Source of the DNA: Synaphobranchus kaupii
Taxonomy: Eukaryota; Chordata; Actinopteri; Anguilliformes; Synaphobranchidae
Reading direction: 5' to 3'
DNA: 64,000 nucleotides
Assembly (NCBI GenBank): GCA_029718625.1
Contig: CM056383.1
Location: forward strand, 69,493,893 to 69,557,892
Program-made: the position numbers and the translations under genes
Shown here: piece after piece, positions 50,166 to 63,901 of the stretch
Position numbering within the stretch: the stretch's first letter is position 1
Layout of the letters: each line of letters starts with the position of its first letter
The notes under the pieces: generated by a model
Database searches by the model: none
What the model saw: the letters and a program-made list of their open reading frames with translations, nothing else
What the model was told of the DNA's origin: nothing

Positions 50166-52634
50166 TATTCATTACGTATTCCAGCTACTTCACAGAGGTC
50201 TGTGATAATTCTGCAGATCTGGTACCTAGCATTATTAACCTTTATTTAACCGGGGAGTCTCAGTGAGATTAAAAATCTCTTTTTCAAGGGAGCATAAAAA
50301 GTTACTCCAAAAAGGCTGGCGGCACTTTAACTCAAAAGTTGGTTTCCCAGATTTTCTTTGCGGATGTGCTTCCATATTAACCATGTTACGTCGATGACGA
50401 TGGCATGAAGCTGTATTTTTCAGAGGACAATGCCATTCCGAAGTGAATCGCATCACTTGGACGTGTAGGATACTTTGGGCCATAATTCTATGTTTCCCTG
50501 TGACTGTAAAATAAATTAGTAAACCTCACAGGGCCATCCGTTTCTGTTCAGTACGCTTACAATTCTGGAGCCTGCAGCGACCAATAGCCTTGTCGCCTTT
50601 ACAGGGAGCGTTCCTCAGGTGATGACGTACCTGTTTGTGATTGGAAATCCTCATTGAACAATTTCTCAGATTTATTTAGCCTCTTTGCGAGTCACCTTTT
50701 CTTTGCGTCTCCTGCTGATATGTTATGCCTAAAGCATTTCCCAAACTGAGATGCCTCCATTTTAGAATAGTCATGTTGTAATACTCTGCTCTGTTCTCCC
50801 TCACTGAATTTAATTTTTGTGTGTAGGTGTAGGTGTAGTGCTTTCATTCTGAATTCACTGTGCCCTGTCATTTCTTTCTGGCGTCTGAACTGTAGAACTC
50901 CTGATGCGTTGGTTGTTTCATAGCGTAGCCCCTTCGCTAATTGCCAGTGAAATTTTATTTGGAATATGAAATGCATAATTATCCACTCTCCATAAGTATT
51001 TTAGAGAATTGGTCGCAATGTTTAAAAAAAAATTTTTTATACAGAAATCAAGTGTTTGACCAGCAAAACAATAGGCAATGAATCGGACGTAATTTCAAGC
51101 AATTTGTGAATCTGCGCCAGAGATTTGACACCCAGTTCTTACAGGCTTATTATAGGTTACAGGATAAAAAAGTCCTTTTTTAATGTCAGTTGTGTTTGTG
51201 CTCTGCTGAGAAAAACACTCTATGGTACTGAGGACAAGTTTTTGTGATGTCATTCGGCACAGCCATTTGTACGGTACTTTTGCTTTCAAAATGCACTTTC
51301 AGCTTATTATGGCTATTATATTTGACATTTTTATGAGCTAATTGCTTTTTCTTTGCAGTTCTGAAACGTTGGCAACGAAGATGGGCTTAAGTACTATACT
51401 GTAATCCATGCAGGACCTCCAGGGCCCAAACAATACTCCCTTCCCCGTTTGTGGGTCGGGGTTCATATGCACCCATGAAAGTACGAAACTTCCTGCGATA
51501 TTAAGGCGTTCTCATTTCCCATAACTTTTTTTTCTCATATCAAAATGTCCGCTGCTCAGAATCCTTTCTACCGCAATAGATTTTCTTCTTCTTCACAAAC
51601 AGGTTTTAAAGCATTACTGTAGAGGGGGATACCAAAAAAAAAACACAATATGTCGAGTGCAACACTTCTTATATCTCTTCAAGCCGAAGGTCCTCGGAGT
51701 AAAATCCCTCACAGGGGCCTCGCGTCCAGCGTCCGCCCGCCGTGAGATTTACGGGTGAGAATCTGATAAAAACTCGTCACTGGGGGTAAAAAAAATAAAA
51801 TAAAAAAATTAAAAAAAACCTCTCACTTGTCACTTCTCATTTGAGAGCCGAGCGAGCGCCCTCCTTCGCGTGTCTGACACAGAAGGACATGCACACTTCA
51901 AAAAATAATAGTGATTTAGAAATTAAGGATCTAATTTCATGGGAAATTTAATGAAAATGCGACCTTCTGACGGATCCCTCCATCTCTTCTAATTTGCCTG
52001 TTAATTACGGAGCGTTTCAGCCATCGAAGCACAATCACGCTTATAATAAGTAAATGACTCTACCAGTTCTGCAGCTGCTGTTTTTCCCAACCCTTTTCCT
52101 TCTCTTTGCGTGTGCGAGGCCCCTCGTGGCGCTCTCTGTTCTGCGTGGTGTATGCCACATTAATAACGTGTTGATTGTGTAGCATAATTAGTGTTAATTG
52201 AAATGGGTCTATTAATAGCATATGAAAATGTTACTTTGATGGAGTTGGTCAAGGGCGATGGTAATGTGACTTTGTAATTGATCTCATTTGGCACTCCCTT
52301 TTTAATTGAATGGCTGATGACTCCACCGCCCCCACACCCCACCCGTGTATGACTCAGAAAATTATTTTCTGGTAGTTTTAATTATTTGGTGCTTTTCTCT
52401 GGTGAGAATTTTAAACCAGATTTTTTACTTGCAGATGGTCTGTAATTTCATCACTTTGGAATAGAAGCACTTTGAACTTTCTGAAGTGTGTAACTGTCAT
52501 ATTTTTCACCTTTTCACTCACTGGGGTTAATTACCATTCAGCGGCAGATGGAAGTTACTGAATAATGACTGATTGCACGAAGCTTCAAAATGCCACTGAC
52601 AATCTGCTTGGACGATGTCATCAACTTACCGAAG

Positions 52635-52772
52635 GGGTGTGTGCGTGTGTCTGTGTGTGCGTGCGTGCGTGTGTGTCTGTGTGTCTGTGCGTGTGTCTGT
52701 GTGTGCGTGTCTGTGTGTGTGTGCGTGCATGGGCATGTGTGTCTGTGTGTGCGTGCGTGTGCATGTGTGTTT
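52635..52772. repeat. (GT)n compound microsatellite
   Basis: GTGTGTCTGTGTGCGTGCGT-type sequence. Confidence 0.92.
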
Positions 52773-54324
52773 GCTTAATTTGCAACAAGCATATATGCAC
52801 TGCAGCCAGACCAATCAGTAGGCCTGTTTTACAAGATGGTAAAATGGGAAAATCTGCTCCCATTTTCCGAAGCATTGATTACGCCCCGTAGTGTGCACGT
52901 TCACAAGCAACATCTTGACTTCACAGAACTTTGTTTAATACCAGCTTTTGTGAAACAGGCTGGTTTCATGCTTAACTTTGCAAACTATATTATCACGGTC
53001 GTCTGACCGGTCTCTCTCTCTTTTGAAAGTTTCAGAAATTTGATGACGGGAGTGATTGCCCATCGATATTTAATTATATTGAAAGTTAAACTCTCCTAAT
53101 ACGATTGAAGTGCATCACCACAGAGCAAGCAAAGTTTTGCTAAAACTTTATCTCACTGCTGTGTGCCTGTGTAAAACTACAGGGGGGATTATGGACTGAT
53201 CCCGGCGAGCTGCTGTCCGTCCCTGATGGCTGTACAGAGAGCATGACTTCCTGTGATAGGCTAATTCCGACCAATTAGACTTCCTGACCTCTGCAGCCGC
53301 TCCGGCCCAGCAGGAGTCTGTCAGTCTGTCCGTTTCCCTTCGAGCCATCTGCCTTTCTCCTCCATCCCGCCCTGGGAGGTCTACAACAGCCGATTCAACT
53401 CTGTGATTACTCCATGACCATAAAACTATCATCTAAAACTTTATTTTTATTTTTTATATATATATATCTTTTTTTCAGCCCCAGCTGCGTCCGTGATGCA
53501 TGTAATAGTATTCACGCCATTTGTGAATGAATTAATTTGTTGGACTGTATCCGATATATCCGAGTTTAAATATTTTGGCCAGTCAGAGCATCACAAATAT
53601 TACAGCTACGGTCTGTGTGAGAGACTCTCTGTGCCTTCACGGTTCCCCAGTGTTTTTTGTATTGGGGATATAGCGACCTGGCAAAGCTGTTAAGCTGCTT
53701 GACATTATGTAGGATGGCTGTGATTTTACTGGGGAACCTAAAATTTTGCTCCACGTTTTTTTTCAAAAGGTGTCACACTGCCACATCCTGCCCGACTTAT
53801 GATTTTCTTTTTTTTAAATAGGTTTTGTCAGTTCCCAAAATCCATACACGGCTTGCTTGAGCAGTCAGAACCTCAGTCCCATTCTCAGCCCTTCTCTGTA
53901 CATTCTGTGCCCAGCTGTTTCAGGGGGACAGGTTCATGCTAAATATGGAATCGAATTTCCGAGGAGCGAGGTACGGAAGGCGGCGGAAGGATGAGGCTGC
54001 GCCGAGGGCCTGCACGCAGGCGAGCTTCCTGATTACAGCAAGATGCCACGGCAACAGGCTCGGGTAGAAACACCAGGCTGGGGTTTATTCTTAGATTTCT
54101 ATTATCTGCAAAATGGGCTTGTCTGGCTGGTTAGACTTGTCAAAGCTAGATGCTGTTAGCTTACCTGGCCAGTAACCCTCACAAACGGCTAAAATGTAAT
54201 GCATCATTACGGTTATATAGAGTCTTTATTTCCTTTGCGCTTATTTTAAACAACATCCTCATTCATCCTCCATTTTCGTCTTTATCATAATCACAGGGCA
54301 CTGTCGGTCTCCTCTGAGGTAAAC

Positions 54325-54525
54325 TTATTTTTTATTTTTTTTGGAAGTTATATTTTTAGGGTTTTTTGGCTATTGGACAGCACAGCGTAGGGAGACAAGA
54401 AGAACGGGGAGGGAGAGACATGCGACAAAGGTCGACTTCGCGGCCGGATTCGAACCCGCTGACGTCGCGGCTCGCAATGAGCACATGGTCGATGCTCTTA
54501 CAGGCACCATCCACCACGTGCACTT
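54325..54525 (-). mobile_element. tRNA-derived SINE fragment, second family
   Basis: On the minus strand the sequence has a perfect B box, GGTTCGAATCC (within 54446-54457), preceded by a tRNA-like GTAAGAGCATCGACC region. It continues into CTCCCTCCCCGTCTT-like sequence and a T-rich/A-rich end. The arrangement matches a common fish tRNA SINE that differs from the UnaL2-tailed family. Confidence 0.65.
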
Positions 54526-54571
54526 TTTCCTTTTTATGTTGAATATTTTACATAGTGTTCATTTAAACAGC

Positions 54572-54690
54572 TAGACATTTACTGAAGCAATTCAGGTTAA
54601 GCACTTTGCTCAAGGGTACAACGGCGGTGTCCTGCCTGGGAATCGAACCTGCAACCCTGAGGTTAAGAAAGTAAGATATTGAGCTATAAA
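54572..54690 (-). mobile_element. 5'-truncated or diverged SINE, UnaL2-tailed family
   Basis: Reverse-complemented, it contains CAGGTTCGATTCCCAGGCAG, CCGTTGTACCCTTGAGCAAA and GCTTAACCTGAATTGCTTCA, matching the SINE at 27915. Its 3' tail is missing. Confidence 0.85.
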
Positions 54691-54865
54691 GTAATAAAAC
54701 ACCAGTCCACATAGCGGAAGGTAATGGGGTTATCTCGGGGGTGGGGGGGTGTAACATGGCACCCATGAATCCCATGATGGCGTGTTGCCGTATTACGTCC
54801 ATTTTCAACTGAGGTCGGCCAGATTTTCTCCGTTGCGCCGTTGAAAATAATAACTTCGGGCCACT

Positions 54866-54907
54866 TTGTGTGTGTGTGTGTGTGTGTGTTTGTGTGTGTT
54901 TGTGTGC
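54866..54907. repeat. (GT)n microsatellite
   Basis: About 20 GT units with two TTTG interruptions. Confidence 0.9.
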
Positions 54908-56279
54908 AGTTTCGCTGCTTTTGGCGAGCACCTGTGGCTCGGTAATTGGATTACAGTCTGACAACTTTGGTCCTTTTGTTTTCCCGAGTAAAGCGCTGTG
55001 GACAGTTATTGCTTTAAATTGTATTGCCTAGTGCTTTAACCAACCTATCCGTCACTATCCATCACTCCTGAAGACGGCACACTCGTCCGGCTTCTCTTTT
55101 TGTGTGCATTCCACCATCTGCCGCGCTTTCTCTGCAATTGTTAAAACAGCGGCATTCACTCGAATTCTCAATAATATCTCAAAACATCTGAATTGTTAAA
55201 GTAATTAGTGTCACAACGGGTCTGGTCTCCGTCGCGAAGGAGCGCCCGTCTTCCTGGCGCGGCAAAAGGCCGAATAAATAAAACATTACAGCGAGAATCA
55301 ATCACTTTGTTTGGCCACCGCCAATTTTACGAGGCAAAGTGTCTTTGTGTCTCTCTGTGCCGTGTTGTTTTGTTGCTGTGGGCACACTTTTAGTGAGTCT
55401 GGCGCACAAAACTAATAACGGCGGCGCGCGCAGCCGAGGAGAGGCAAAACAATAACAGCATCAGACTGAATAAAACCTCGGCTCTCATATTTGTGAAGGA
55501 TGCGATCAAATTCCCATCCGTCACCGTCAAGTCTCCCTGACAGTTTTGTACACTGCCATCTTCATTGAGCTGTAAATCAAACCCAAAATAAGATTTGGGG
55601 GGGGGGTTGGGGGTGGGGGTGGGGCGTCGTTCGGTGGATGTGTGGTGTGTTTTCACTGAAAAGTGCCTTGAGCAGAAACACCTGGCGGGTCATTTCGGCC
55701 TGCTCGAATGTCTCTCTCAGATACGCGCGTTTTTTTTACACAGTGTAATCCCGTGAAATGGAGAATGTGTATTAAAACACATAATGCGAGGACTTCAGAT
55801 TCGCTCCTGCCATCTATTTTAGTTCCCCTCCATTTTGTATCGCCGGTTTTCGGCTTGAATTAGCGCTCTGCCGCCTTTACCCCAAACAAGGAGCACTACA
55901 GCTGAAGCGCGCACACACACTTGTCCGCTCTCAGTGACTGTTTTCCACATTACGGGACACTCCGGAAGAGCTTCCACAGATCAGGAGAGTGGCGTGTCTC
56001 TCACTCATGCTAACTAGTAGCCAGCGGGGCACTGCTGTGTTGTAGAGGTGCTAATTCATTCAACCCTAACCCATGTTAAACATTTAACCTACAACCGCTT
56101 ACAGTTAACAGACTCAACCCAACCTACCCCAGAAAACACAAAGCCAGTTTTCGTCCTGTCGTTACGGGCTCCCGTTTGTCAAAGTTGGCTGACGTCACCG
56201 TAGAAACTAGAAACCCAAATTTGTAATGGCTTTCTTGTAGGACCCAGCCTGCACTTATAGGAAGCCCTGATTTAAACCA

Positions 56280-56297
56280 CCCCCCCCCCCCCCCCCC
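56280..56297. repeat. 18-bp poly-C run
   Basis: An uninterrupted C run in unique sequence. Confidence 0.95.
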
Positions 56298-57240
56298 AAG
56301 GAACAGCCCAATGTTCTTCTGTAGTTACGTAGGGCTCAAGGGTACAGTTCCTTACGCTCTCTGGCCACTGACGGGCACAATAGCAGTCAGGTCCACGTCC
56401 ATTTTAATCGCGTCACATGATCTGTATTAAAATAATTTTTAAAAAGTAATGGCATGGAATGCGATCCCCGTGCACAGGTGTCCCGCGCGGTCAGCAGGCC
56501 TCACGGGTCACGGAGGGACCGCCGGTGCGAAGGACGGGAAGCGGGAATGCTGACGCGCCAGGCTGTTAATAACAGAGTTAGTTCCTTTTTTTGTTCGAGT
56601 TCAGCAGTTTGGGGCCAGTTGTATGTATGGATTTTTCTACCTCCTTTCTATTTTCCTCTTTGGGGATCCTGTGAGGCGTGCTGCGGGGACCTCTGGAGCT
56701 TTGGGGGGGGTGTTAGTGTAGTACCCCCCCTCACCGTCTGCCAGACTTTCCTGCTGTGAATGAATGCTGAGGGTGGGGGAGGGCAATTATATGGCTTTGT
56801 CAGAGAGTGATACTGGGGGAGAAAGGGACTTGTGTCTTTGTGGGCGACTTGGCCAGGAGCAGGTCACTATCCTCAATTACAGGCCTGACTTTCAGTTGAA
56901 ACAACAGCAGCGTTGTGGGTAGCTGTAATTATAGGCACCATTAAAATTCAGTGTTTTTCTTTTTCTGTAATTACTAATAAGGGTGACTCCAGGATCTTCT
57001 GTATTTTAAATTAATTTTCAGAAGACTGCAATCCATACATATTAAGTTATTTAAATGTAATTGGTAAGTACCCGCCTTTTTTTTTGGGAGATGGGTAAAC
57101 TCTAAACCAATTTTCTTAAAACATGCTTAATTACAATAATGCCTTAATTATAACCCAAAACAAATTTGTATGTGATTTCTCGGTTTCCCCAGAGTGGAGG
57201 ACGCATGGCTGTGCTTGCAGCATGAGAAATTAGCTTCACG

Positions 57241-58378
57241 TCCACCTTAACGCCAGCATGCACAGGAGCTGTGGTGCGCTGTTATTGGCTGCGGCCACCT
57301 TAACACCCGCATGCACAGGAGCTGAGGTGCGCTGTGATTGGCTGCAGCCACCTTAACACAGCATGCACAGGAGCTGTGGTGCGCTGTGATTGGCTGCAGC
57401 CACCTTAACACCAGCATGCACAGGAACTGTGGTGCGCTGTGATTGGCTGCAGCCACCTTAACACCAGCATGCACAGGAGCTGTGGAGCGCTGTGATTGGC
57501 TGCAGCCACCTTAACACCAGCATGCACAGGAGCTGAGGTGAGCTGTGATTGGCTGCAGCCACCTTAACACCAGCATGCACAGGAGCTGAGGTGAGCTGTG
57601 ATTGGCTGCAGCCACCTTAACACCAGCATGCACAGGAGCTGTGGTGCGCTGTGATTGGCTGCATTCACCTTAGCACCAGTATAAACAGGAGCTGTGGTGC
57701 GCTGTGATTGGCTGCAGCCACCTTAACACCCGCATGCACAGGAGCTGAGGTGCGCTGTGATTGGCTGCAGCCACCTTAACACAGCATGCACAGGAGCTGT
57801 GGTGCGCTGTGATTGGCTGCAGCCACCTTAACACCAGCATGCACAGGAACTGTGGTGCGCTGTGATTGGCTGCAGCCACCTTAACACCAGCATGCACAGG
57901 AGCTGTGGAGCGCTGTGATTGGCTGCAGCCACCTTAACACCAGCATGCACAGGAGCTGAGGTGAGCTGTGATTGGCTGCAGCCACCTTAACACCAGCATG
58001 CACAGGAGCTGTGGTGTGCTGTGATTGGCTGCATTCACCTTAGCACCAGTATACACAGGAGCTGTGGTGCGCTGTGATTGGCTGCAGCCACCTTAACACC
58101 AGCATGCACAGGAGCTGTGGTGCGCTGTGATTGGCTGCAGCCACCTTAACACCAGCATGCACAGGAACTGTGGTGCGCTGTGATTGGCTGCAGCCACCTT
58201 AATACCAGCATGCACAGGAACTGTGGTGCGCTGTGATTGGCTGCAGCCACCTTAACACCCGCATGCACAGGAGCTGTGGTGTGCTGTGATTGGCTGCATT
58301 CACCTTAGCACCAGTATACACAGGAGCTGTGGTGCGCTGTGATTGGCTGCAGCCACCTTAACACCAGCATGCACAGGT
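57241..58378. repeat. 53-bp minisatellite, about 21 units, with CCAAT boxes
   Basis: The unit contains CCACCTTAACACCAGCATGC, then ACAGGAGCTGTGGTGCGCTG, then TGATTGGCTGCAG, 53 bp in total. Nearly every unit carries GATTGGCT, whose reverse complement AGCCAATC fits the NF-Y CCAAT-box consensus. Rare variant units with GCATTCACCTTAGCACCAGT start at 57661, 58031 and 58296, and a 2-base-deleted unit (CTTAACACAGCATGC) appears twice, 423 bp apart. This shows that multi-unit blocks were duplicated. Repetitive frames of 75 codons on the minus strand are artefacts. Confidence 0.97.
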
Positions 58379-60109
58379 GCTCTATGCAGCCATGGCTTCA
58401 TATCAAATCAAACTGAAAAGTCTAAATGAGTCCAACAGCTTTTTAAACACAGGTCCTAATTACATTTAGCCAGGGCTGCGCTTCCACAAATTTATTTATA
58501 ATGGTTTTCGCATTGCTGGGCACCCTTACTGGATTAATAACGGCTCTGTGATTTCAGATTTTTGTCGACGGAGACAATATGTCTCATGAAAACTGTAGTT
58601 TGCAATCTTTTGTGTGGGTGGCTAGTTCCGTTTAAAAAAAATAATAATTACTTAGAAATTAAGAATGAAGGCTGAAGAAATTAAGAATCAAATGCGGAGA
58701 ATATGCTCTACTGAGAGCACCCCCTTAAATATTCTACTCAGTAAATGAGACGTGAATCTAAGCTGCTGGAATGGGTGTGTATGAACAGTTATTATTGTCT
58801 GACAATTGACCATTGTGTTAGCCATTTAGTTATAGGCCTGCTTACATAAATTTGGTTCATGCTAGGTTCACATTGACAAACGTTGTCCCTCTAGTAGGGT
58901 ACTTATAGGGTAGAGCTGAACTTTTAGAACCTTGCTACAGAAACCTGAAAAGTTTTCACCAGCCTTTATATCACTCGGCCATCCGTGTGATGAAAGGTCC
59001 GGAATTGTGACTGTTGTTTTATATTTCATATTTCATATTTTTCTTGCACTGATGGTCACAGAGATGGACTGCATATTGATTTATGGACTTTGCCATGACG
59101 TGTAATGTTTGGCTGAAGTGGTGTGTGCCAGGTGCGTTTAGTCTTCCATGGTGTGACGAGGCCTACACTTCAGCTACTGTTCAAGTAGTAGTTGATTTTG
59201 ATACAGTGGTTTCTAACTTCATCGTAACTACACTTGTTTATTTATGTATTATTGCAGTACTCTAATGATCGATTTCGTCCATAAATCGGAAAAGAAAAGA
59301 CTGCTTTAACGGATTGCTCTTGAGGCCACAAAAACGAGGAGCTAGTTTCAACTGCTCCCAAGATACGTTCTTCAAAGAGAAACACAGAATACCGGAGCGA
59401 ATCTGAATGCCAACCACAATATTTTAAAGATTATTACAAGGATTTTTTGTTTGGTCAATTACTTTTTTTACCGTAATAACAGTACTTCCTGTAAAAACGC
59501 GAGCCGGCTCTCGAGTGCTCCCCCGTGTATCCTGGTTTCTGTGATCCATACGGTCTGCTATACGCACATGCACAACCAATTAAGTAAAACAAGAAGCTAG
59601 CTGTGTTAGGCTGTAGTGTGGAGTGCTCCTGAGGGGCCTGCGTAAAATAAGCCCTAATGGCCTGCTATAATTATCGTCATTCATTGCAGTTCTGTTATCC
59701 TTCGGCTTCAGGGTCAATCAATAAGTCAAGTAGGCATAATCATTTCAACAAGTTATTTCCGTGGTTAACTGTTTTAAGAATAAAGTAATTGCTAGAACTA
59801 CAGGTGGTAAAGGTATGCGGTTAATAACTAATGTTAAGGTACGTATATTTTCCTCCCGTGTGAGTATCCCTGGGATAAGTATATTGACAGTGATATAGCT
59901 CCTGCTCTTATACAGTAAGATATTCTGTAAACATATTAGGCTACTTGTAGCGCAACCTTGCATTTTGCGTCCTTGTCTATAAGCGGTAGACGTTTCGGTA
60001 AGATCACAGCCATGGGTAGGCTACGTTACAGTTCCATTAAATTTCACATCTTTTCCTGCGGTATAAAATTACCACCCTAATGGGGAGGAAAAAAAACATT
60101 TCGAGCGTC

Positions 60110-60910
60110 TGCGGCATTGTATTTACATTTGACAGCAATAGACCCGGAAGCTCCGATGGCACCATCAGTAAAGAGCGACTCATTGGTGAATTGCGTATTC
60201 TGTAAGATTAATTATCTGTCTACACAATGGAGCAGACGACCCCTCTCCTCCGACCCCGTGTCACGGGCGTCGTGTGGAACGCGGGGCTGAAGCTATTCTA
60301 TCTGATTATTTCAGTTTTAAATCAAACCGCTCATTAACGGCTAATGGAGCGAGGCGGACACTCACCAACACTAGACGTATTTAATGTGAACTCCACCGGA
60401 GGGTTCATTGTGTATGAGCTGTTATCCGTGATTTAAATGAGGGTTGAACCGGTGTCACATGCAGTTTCTCGATGACACGTCTGCCCAAGTCCAGCTAATA
60501 ATTCCAATCGGTGGCGCCAGCAGAGGGAGAGAGAACAGGTTATAGTGAAATTACTAATTGAGCCGTAATATTCCTCAGCGATTTTCGCTTACAACTGAAC
60601 ACCTGGCGGAAATGCGTTGATAATAATAACCGAAAATAATTTGGGGGGGAAAAAAGTCATTTAATTTCATCGCACTAATTTACAGTGTTGTTTTGAGCTT
60701 TTAATTTGCGACGTGCAAAGTGCTTCAGTTCTGTTTCAGTCGGAATGCAATGGAGCGGAATAATGTCGCCGCTATTCCCACTTCTGACGAGCTTTTATTT
60801 TTCTCCGCCATTTACACACAAAGCCTAATGGAGTAAACCATCTGTTGGTGTAATTCAAGGGTCTCCTCTGACGTAGGGAATTTGAAATCGATTCAAGAAG
60901 CTCTGAAAAG
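60110..60910. other. Unique block rich in TAAT motifs, possible conserved non-coding DNA
   Basis: Repeat-free, balanced DNA with many TAAT/ATTA homeodomain-like words and short CpG patches, similar in texture to conserved intronic enhancers of vertebrate developmental genes. This is inference from texture only. Confidence 0.2.
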
Positions 60911-61101
60911 CGTCTTTAAGAAGGAGAGTGCGGTGGCTGTGTATTCTTAAGGATGCTAGAGAGGAGGGAGAACAAAGGGACCAGGTGGTGAGCTGTGATT
61001 GTACGTTTAGCAAACGGTGTTAAATTCCCTCCACTTTAGCTGAGGTCGTCTTTACAATCTCCTAATCTTTTTGTTATTCTGCTTATTTCTGTCTTTATGT
61101 G

Positions 61102-61105
<4 letters not shown>

Positions 61106-61161
<56 letters not shown>
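61106..61161. repeat. (GT)n microsatellite
   Basis: About 27 GT units. Confidence 0.95.
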
Positions 61162-62934
61162 AGTTACTGCTGTGTTGAGTGGTAGATTGGGCCCTAAGAC
61201 TCTTCCCTTTCCCCATTACTGGCCCCAGTACGGGTTTCTAGATGATGTAGGCCTACTTTGTTGACTTGAATGACAACCTACAATGAAAATGCATTCCAAA
61301 TCCTGTCTGCCACTGGGCTGACTAAAAGCAAGTACACCCCATACAGCAGGAAAACATGGCTGGGCTAGCGCGTGAATGGTAGCACTGTACTAAGGGAGTG
61401 TCTCTCCCCAATGCGCCACACTCCTGGGTGAGTACGAGCACTGAAGCCATGACACGGTGACCAGACCACACTAGTGGCACGTAGATGAACAGATCAGAGT
61501 CCCTCTTCCTGTAGGAGCTCACTGCCCTTGTGCCCCTACAGGGAGGCAGGCCTGCAGTGATGGAGGTCTGTAATACTGCATTATGATAGCACCTGCAAGC
61601 TGTCCTCCTCTGCCTGCGCCGACTCGAGCTAGCGTAGGGCTAAGCTAAGTGACTCACTAGCTAGTCAGTAATTTAGCGAGGTGCGCAGCAGAGTGGGGGG
61701 CGAGGGGCGAGAGGCGAGAGGCTGGCGGTTCCTATCCAAATTACCAGCTGCCGGTCCTGTTGTCTCGTGCCAGCAGACCGCGAATGGCACTCGCGGCTGC
61801 GGGGCCCTGCTGCCCGCTACAAGGAAGATGGAGTTAGCGTAGCGTGCGCACCTGTTATAGCCCCTCCCCGCATCGACACTTGGCAAGCTAACAAGCGCCG
61901 TTAGCCGCTCCGGAGATGCCCAGCAGAGAAGGCTGCGACGCTCGGCCCCGTTTGAAGGGAAGAACACCGCGGCGTGTAATGTACAGTGGGTAATAATTAC
62001 ATATCCCGCTCTCGGTTTATTCTTTATAAGTGCATTTAATCCGTTTTATGGAAATTGGGAAATTGATTTAAATGCTAACATATGCGCGGTACACACACAC
62101 ATTAAACCCGAGTGTGAAAAGTACAATTAAACAGATTGTGTGGCGGGTTTGTCACTGCAGGCTATGGAGAGAGAAAAATAGATGCACTCTCGCTGCCCTC
62201 GTTACTAAGCGGAGGAGGATCTGGCTCTTGGTAACGGGCGACATAATGTTTTTCCACAGACAAAATGTAGTTAGCTCTCTGCAACACTGAGGGCCCATGG
62301 TTAAACATAGAAATACCTCCCTGACTGCCCAACGTCTCTGACCTCGAGCGGTCTGGATTTTGGAAAGCCGAGCAGTACACAGCACTGTTTGAATTCCAGT
62401 GCTTAGGTTGAGACTATTTCTTAGCCATAGAAACAGTCGTTGGCTTACTACAGTTTTTATGTTGTGCTTTGGAAGAGGCCTATCCATTAACACCAGTACT
62501 GCAGTTGGTCAAATCCTTTGAAGGATGTGATTTAACTGTAAATGCATCCTGCGGTACAGTTTGTGTGTTCCAGTGTGATGGCCGCGTAGTGCCGTGGGAC
62601 CCTGCCGGGCAATGAGTTTCATCCTGCCGTCGATCGCCCCGGCTCGGCCCCGCCCGGCCCCGCCCCAGCCACCCGCTGACAGCTGGCGCACGCAGCCCGC
62701 GGCAGGTCCATTTCCCCGCCGTGTCTGAGAGACGGCGGATACGCTAGCAGCCGGTTAGCGCGAATGCTTGCGGGAGAGAGGAGGCAGCGGCTGAACTGTC
62801 CGGCTCCTGTCACAGACGGGGAATATGGCCGCAGGCTGCGAGACGGCCTTGAGCGTCACGCTCTGCTCATCGCTCTCCTTATTTAACAGTTCTTTAGGCG
62901 AAGAAGCAAAATAGTGTCCTGAGAGGTACGAAAG

Positions 62935-63143
62935 CCTGGGATAGCGGTGGCCTGGGATAGCGGTGACCTGGGATAGCGGTGACCTGGGATAGCGGTGACC
63001 TGGGATAGCGGTGACCTGGGATAGCGGTGACCTGGGATAGCGGTGGTCTGGGATAGCGGTGGTCTGGGATAGCGGTTGTCTGGGTTAGCGGTGGTCTGGG
63101 ATAGCGGTGGTCTGGGTTAGTGGTGGTCTGGGTTAGCGGTGGA
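62935..63143. repeat. 17-bp minisatellite
   Basis: About 12 units of GATAGCGGTGACCTGGG, with GGTCTGGG and GGTTAGCGG variants accumulating to the right. Confidence 0.95.
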
Positions 63144-63445
63144 TTTGCTGCGTAGCATCGAACGGACTTTAGATCCTCACCTCATTAAGGACCTCTCATC
63201 CAATATGTGTGCAATAAACAAAAGAGGAACATGCATACCACACATACAGTACCTCCTTCCAGACTACCTGTGGCTCTCCAGCATGCACTATGAACAACGA
63301 ATCAAGTACAAGCTGGCAAACATGGGCACATAAGCCAGGGGTTTTCTTTCTTTTACAAAAAGGAGGAGATAATTATATACCGTATATCAGGTTCAGCAAA
63401 CTGCATCTTTTTAGAGTGGAGAAGGGAATTAGGCTAAAACAAGCA

Positions 63446-63680
63446 GTGGGAACTAATGAATCATCTTGCACTGGGATCTAATGAATCATCTTGCAGTGGG
63501 ATCTAATGAATCATCTTGCACTGGGATCTAATGAATCATCTTGCAGTGGGATCTAATGAATCGTCTTGCACTGGGATCTAATGAATCGTCTTGCAGTGGT
63601 GGGTAATGAATCGTCTTGCAGTGGTGGGTAATGAATCGTCTTGCAGTGGTGGGTAATGAATCGTCTTGCAGTGGTGGGCA
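63446..63680. repeat. 25-bp minisatellite
   Basis: About nine units containing AATGAATCATCTTGCAGTGG. Left units end in GATCT. Right units read CGTC in place of CATC and end in TGGGT. Confidence 0.95.
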
Positions 63681-63881
63681 AGATGTCTGTGACTAAAGGG
63701 AAGAGGAAAAGATGACAGGAAGCCTGGGTGCTGCGTTCGCGGCAGATTGACCCCATGCCGGGCGTTCGTGTCTGCATCTCTCCCTGCTAATGGTCCGTAT
63801 CATCCTGAAGTCACACATCACCAGTGCTCAGCTACCGGGCCCGCCTACCCGCATGCAAGCGAGGCTGCTGTCGGAGGGGGC

Positions 63882-63901
63882 GGGGGGGGGGGGGGGGGGG
63901 G
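63882..63901. repeat. 20-bp poly-G run
   Basis: An uninterrupted G run near the right edge. Confidence 0.95.

Noticed and set aside
57247..57897. Two near-identical 75-codon minus-strand frames
   Set aside because: They are translations of the duplicated blocks of the 53-bp minisatellite, not paralogous genes.
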